Positions 63,124 to 64,000 of a stretch of 64,000 bases of DNA are shown here, in pieces. The stretch is from contig NZ_MAQW01000001.1 of the NCBI RefSeq assembly GCF_001682855.1, forward strand, positions 1,359,926 through 1,423,925, in the 5' to 3' direction. A program made the translations under genes and the position numbers. Position 1 is the first letter of the stretch. Each line of letters begins with the position of its first letter. The stretch is from Bacillus sp. FJAT-27264. Its GTDB lineage: Bacteria > Bacillota > Bacilli > Paenibacillales > Paenibacillaceae. Under the pieces are notes generated by a model. It was not told where the DNA came from. It did not search any database and saw only the letters and a program-made list of their open reading frames with translations.

Positions 63124-63765
63124 TTATGCGCCCTTGATCTCCTTGAATTTAGCCACATACTCAGCCGCCAGTTCCGTGATGAGATCGTAGCGCCCTTCCT
63201 TTGCCGGAGCCGTCAGATTGCCTCCGATACCGACAGCGAGACTGCCGCCCTTAATCCATTTGTCCATGTTGTTCAGATCCACCCCGCCCGTCGGCATGAT
63301 GTTCACATAAGGCATCGGCCCTTTGACTGCCTTGATATAATCCGGACCGAAGGCACTGCCGGGGAATAGCTTAAGCACATCCGCACCAAGCTTCAGCGCT
63401 TCCTTCATCTCGTTCAGTGTCATACAGCCAGGCATATAAGGAATGCTGTAGAGATTGCACATTTTCGCCGTTTCTTCTTCGAAAGAAGGACTGACCACAA
63501 ATTCCGCGCCTGCCAAAATAGCAATTCTCGCCGTCAGCGGGTCCAGCACCGTTCCAGCACCAATCACCGCACGGTCTCCGTATTCTTCAACCAGCCTCTT
63601 AATGGCAACATCTGCGGAAGGCGTTGTGAACGTCACTTCAATATTATTCAGTCCGCCGTCGATGCAAGCTGCCGACATCTTATAAGCATCCTCCGGATGA
63701 TCCGCCCTAATCACCGCCACCACACCTACGGACGCCATATTCTGCAACACTTTTATCTTCTTCAT
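63124..63765 (-). CDS. eda: 2-dehydro-3-deoxy-phosphogluconate aldolase / 4-hydroxy-2-oxoglutarate aldolase
   Basis: The enzyme splits KDPG to pyruvate and glyceraldehyde-3-phosphate, as in hexuronate (pectin) or gluconate breakdown. ATG 63763-63765 with GGGAGGG upstream gives 213 aa. The TIM-barrel family motifs are VVAVIRADHPEDA, NNIEVTFTTP (the Glu), VIGAGTVLDP, FVVSPSF, and the Schiff-base Lys in VLKLFPGS (about 131), then IMPTGGVDL. Length is normal. No kdgK or other uronate gene is visible; upstream partners would lie outside the window. A cre-like site in its promoter suggests glucose repression. Confidence 0.94.
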   Translation of the reverse strand: MKKIKVLQNMASVGVVAVIRADHPEDAYKMSAACIDGGLNNIEVTFTTPSADVAIKRLVEEYGDRAVIGAGTVLDPLTARIAILAGAEFVVSPSFEEETAKMCNLYSIPYMPGCMTLNEMKEALKLGADVLKLFPGSAFGPDYIKAVKGPMPYVNIMPTGGVDLNNMDKWIKGGSLAVGIGGNLTAPAKEGRYDLITELAAEYVAKFKEIKGA

Positions 63766-63895
63766 TGTGAACTTCCCTCCCTTGCTCCGCGAGCAGAGCA
63801 TCTGAATGCAGCAGTTATAGAAGTAAATTAATCAGCATAATTTAGATAAACTATTTTATTAAATTTACTAATGTTTTTCCAAATTCGTTAATGAA

Positions 63896-63924
63896 ATAGT
63901 AATAATAATAACGCTAACAGTCAA
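63896..63924 (-). promoter_or_regulatory. Sigma-A promoter with cre-like site for the KDPG aldolase gene
   Basis: On the minus strand TTGACT (63919-63924) and TACTAT (63896-63901) are separated by 17 nt. Inside the spacer, TGTTAGCGTTATTA (63906-63919) matches the CcpA cre core TGTAAGCGTTAACA at 11 of 14 positions. CcpA bound there would block the promoter in glucose. Confidence 0.65.
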
Positions 63925-64000
63925 TGGTTTTTTTCGAATGGAAACTAGAAAGATATTATCTGAACCCCTTATTATCCTTATAAATAAGGTAAACACAACG

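Noticed and set aside
1..64000. CRISPR array, tRNA, rRNA, insertion sequence or prophage genes
   Set aside because: No regularly spaced repeats, no cloverleaf or rRNA-like sequence, and no transposase, integrase or phage structural protein were seen.

Overview
The window is a chromosomal segment of a spore-forming Firmicute, most probably a Paenibacillus or close relative. The evidence is sporulation and germination genes (yqfC, yqfD, spoIIP, gpr), HrcA/CIRCE heat-shock control, a glycine T-box, AGGAGG-type ribosome sites with many TTG and GTG starts, and a gene order matching the Bacillus subtilis holA to recO region. Almost all genes lie on the minus strand; only rpsT and a phosphate-transporter-like gene lie on the plus strand. 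Reading in the minus direction from high to low coordinates: a KDPG aldolase gene with a cre-like site in its promoter (63.1-63.9 kb), an ECF sigma/anti-sigma pair (61.0-62.8 kb), holA with divergent rpsT, gpr, spoIIP, a small membrane protein, lepA, hemW, an N-acetyltransferase, and the CIRCE-controlled hrcA-grpE-dnaK-dnaJ operon (46.7-51.7 kb). An accessory block follows (40.9-46.6 kb): two small unknown genes, a Sfp-type phosphopantetheinyl transferase, a YoaP-like acetyltransferase, an unknown membrane protein, an ECF sigma/DUF4179 pair and tag. The ancestral order resumes with prmA, a site-2 protease, rsmE and mtaB (36.8-40.8 kb). A large accessory block (12.4-36.5 kb) then separates mtaB from rpsU. 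It holds a secreted protein with about eight Big_2 Ig-like repeats, a plus-strand Na/Pi-cotransporter-like gene, an RlmI-type methyltransferase, an AraC regulator with two ABC half-transporters under apparent Fur control, the nuclease set addB-addA and sbcD-sbcC, and hinT. The conserved block closes with rpsU, yqeY, nfeD-floA behind a textbook sigma-W promoter, yqfC-yqfD, phoH, pgpH, ybeY, dgkA, era, yqzL, recO, and the T-box leader and first codons of glyQ. Themes that join the genes are ribosome and tRNA maturation (era, ybeY, rpsU, rpsT, prmA, rsmE, mtaB, lepA, rlmI-like), double-strand break repair (recO, addAB, sbcCD), sporulation and germination, heat shock, envelope stress (ECF factors, nfeD-floA) and iron (Fur-AraC-ABC). 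No phage, transposase, CRISPR array, tRNA or rRNA gene was seen. The least explained pieces are a branched RNA-like structure with a U-tract after sbcC, a Fur box nested in a terminator-like hairpin, a hairpin-rich leader before hemW, and a small-repeat intergenic region near 31 kb.
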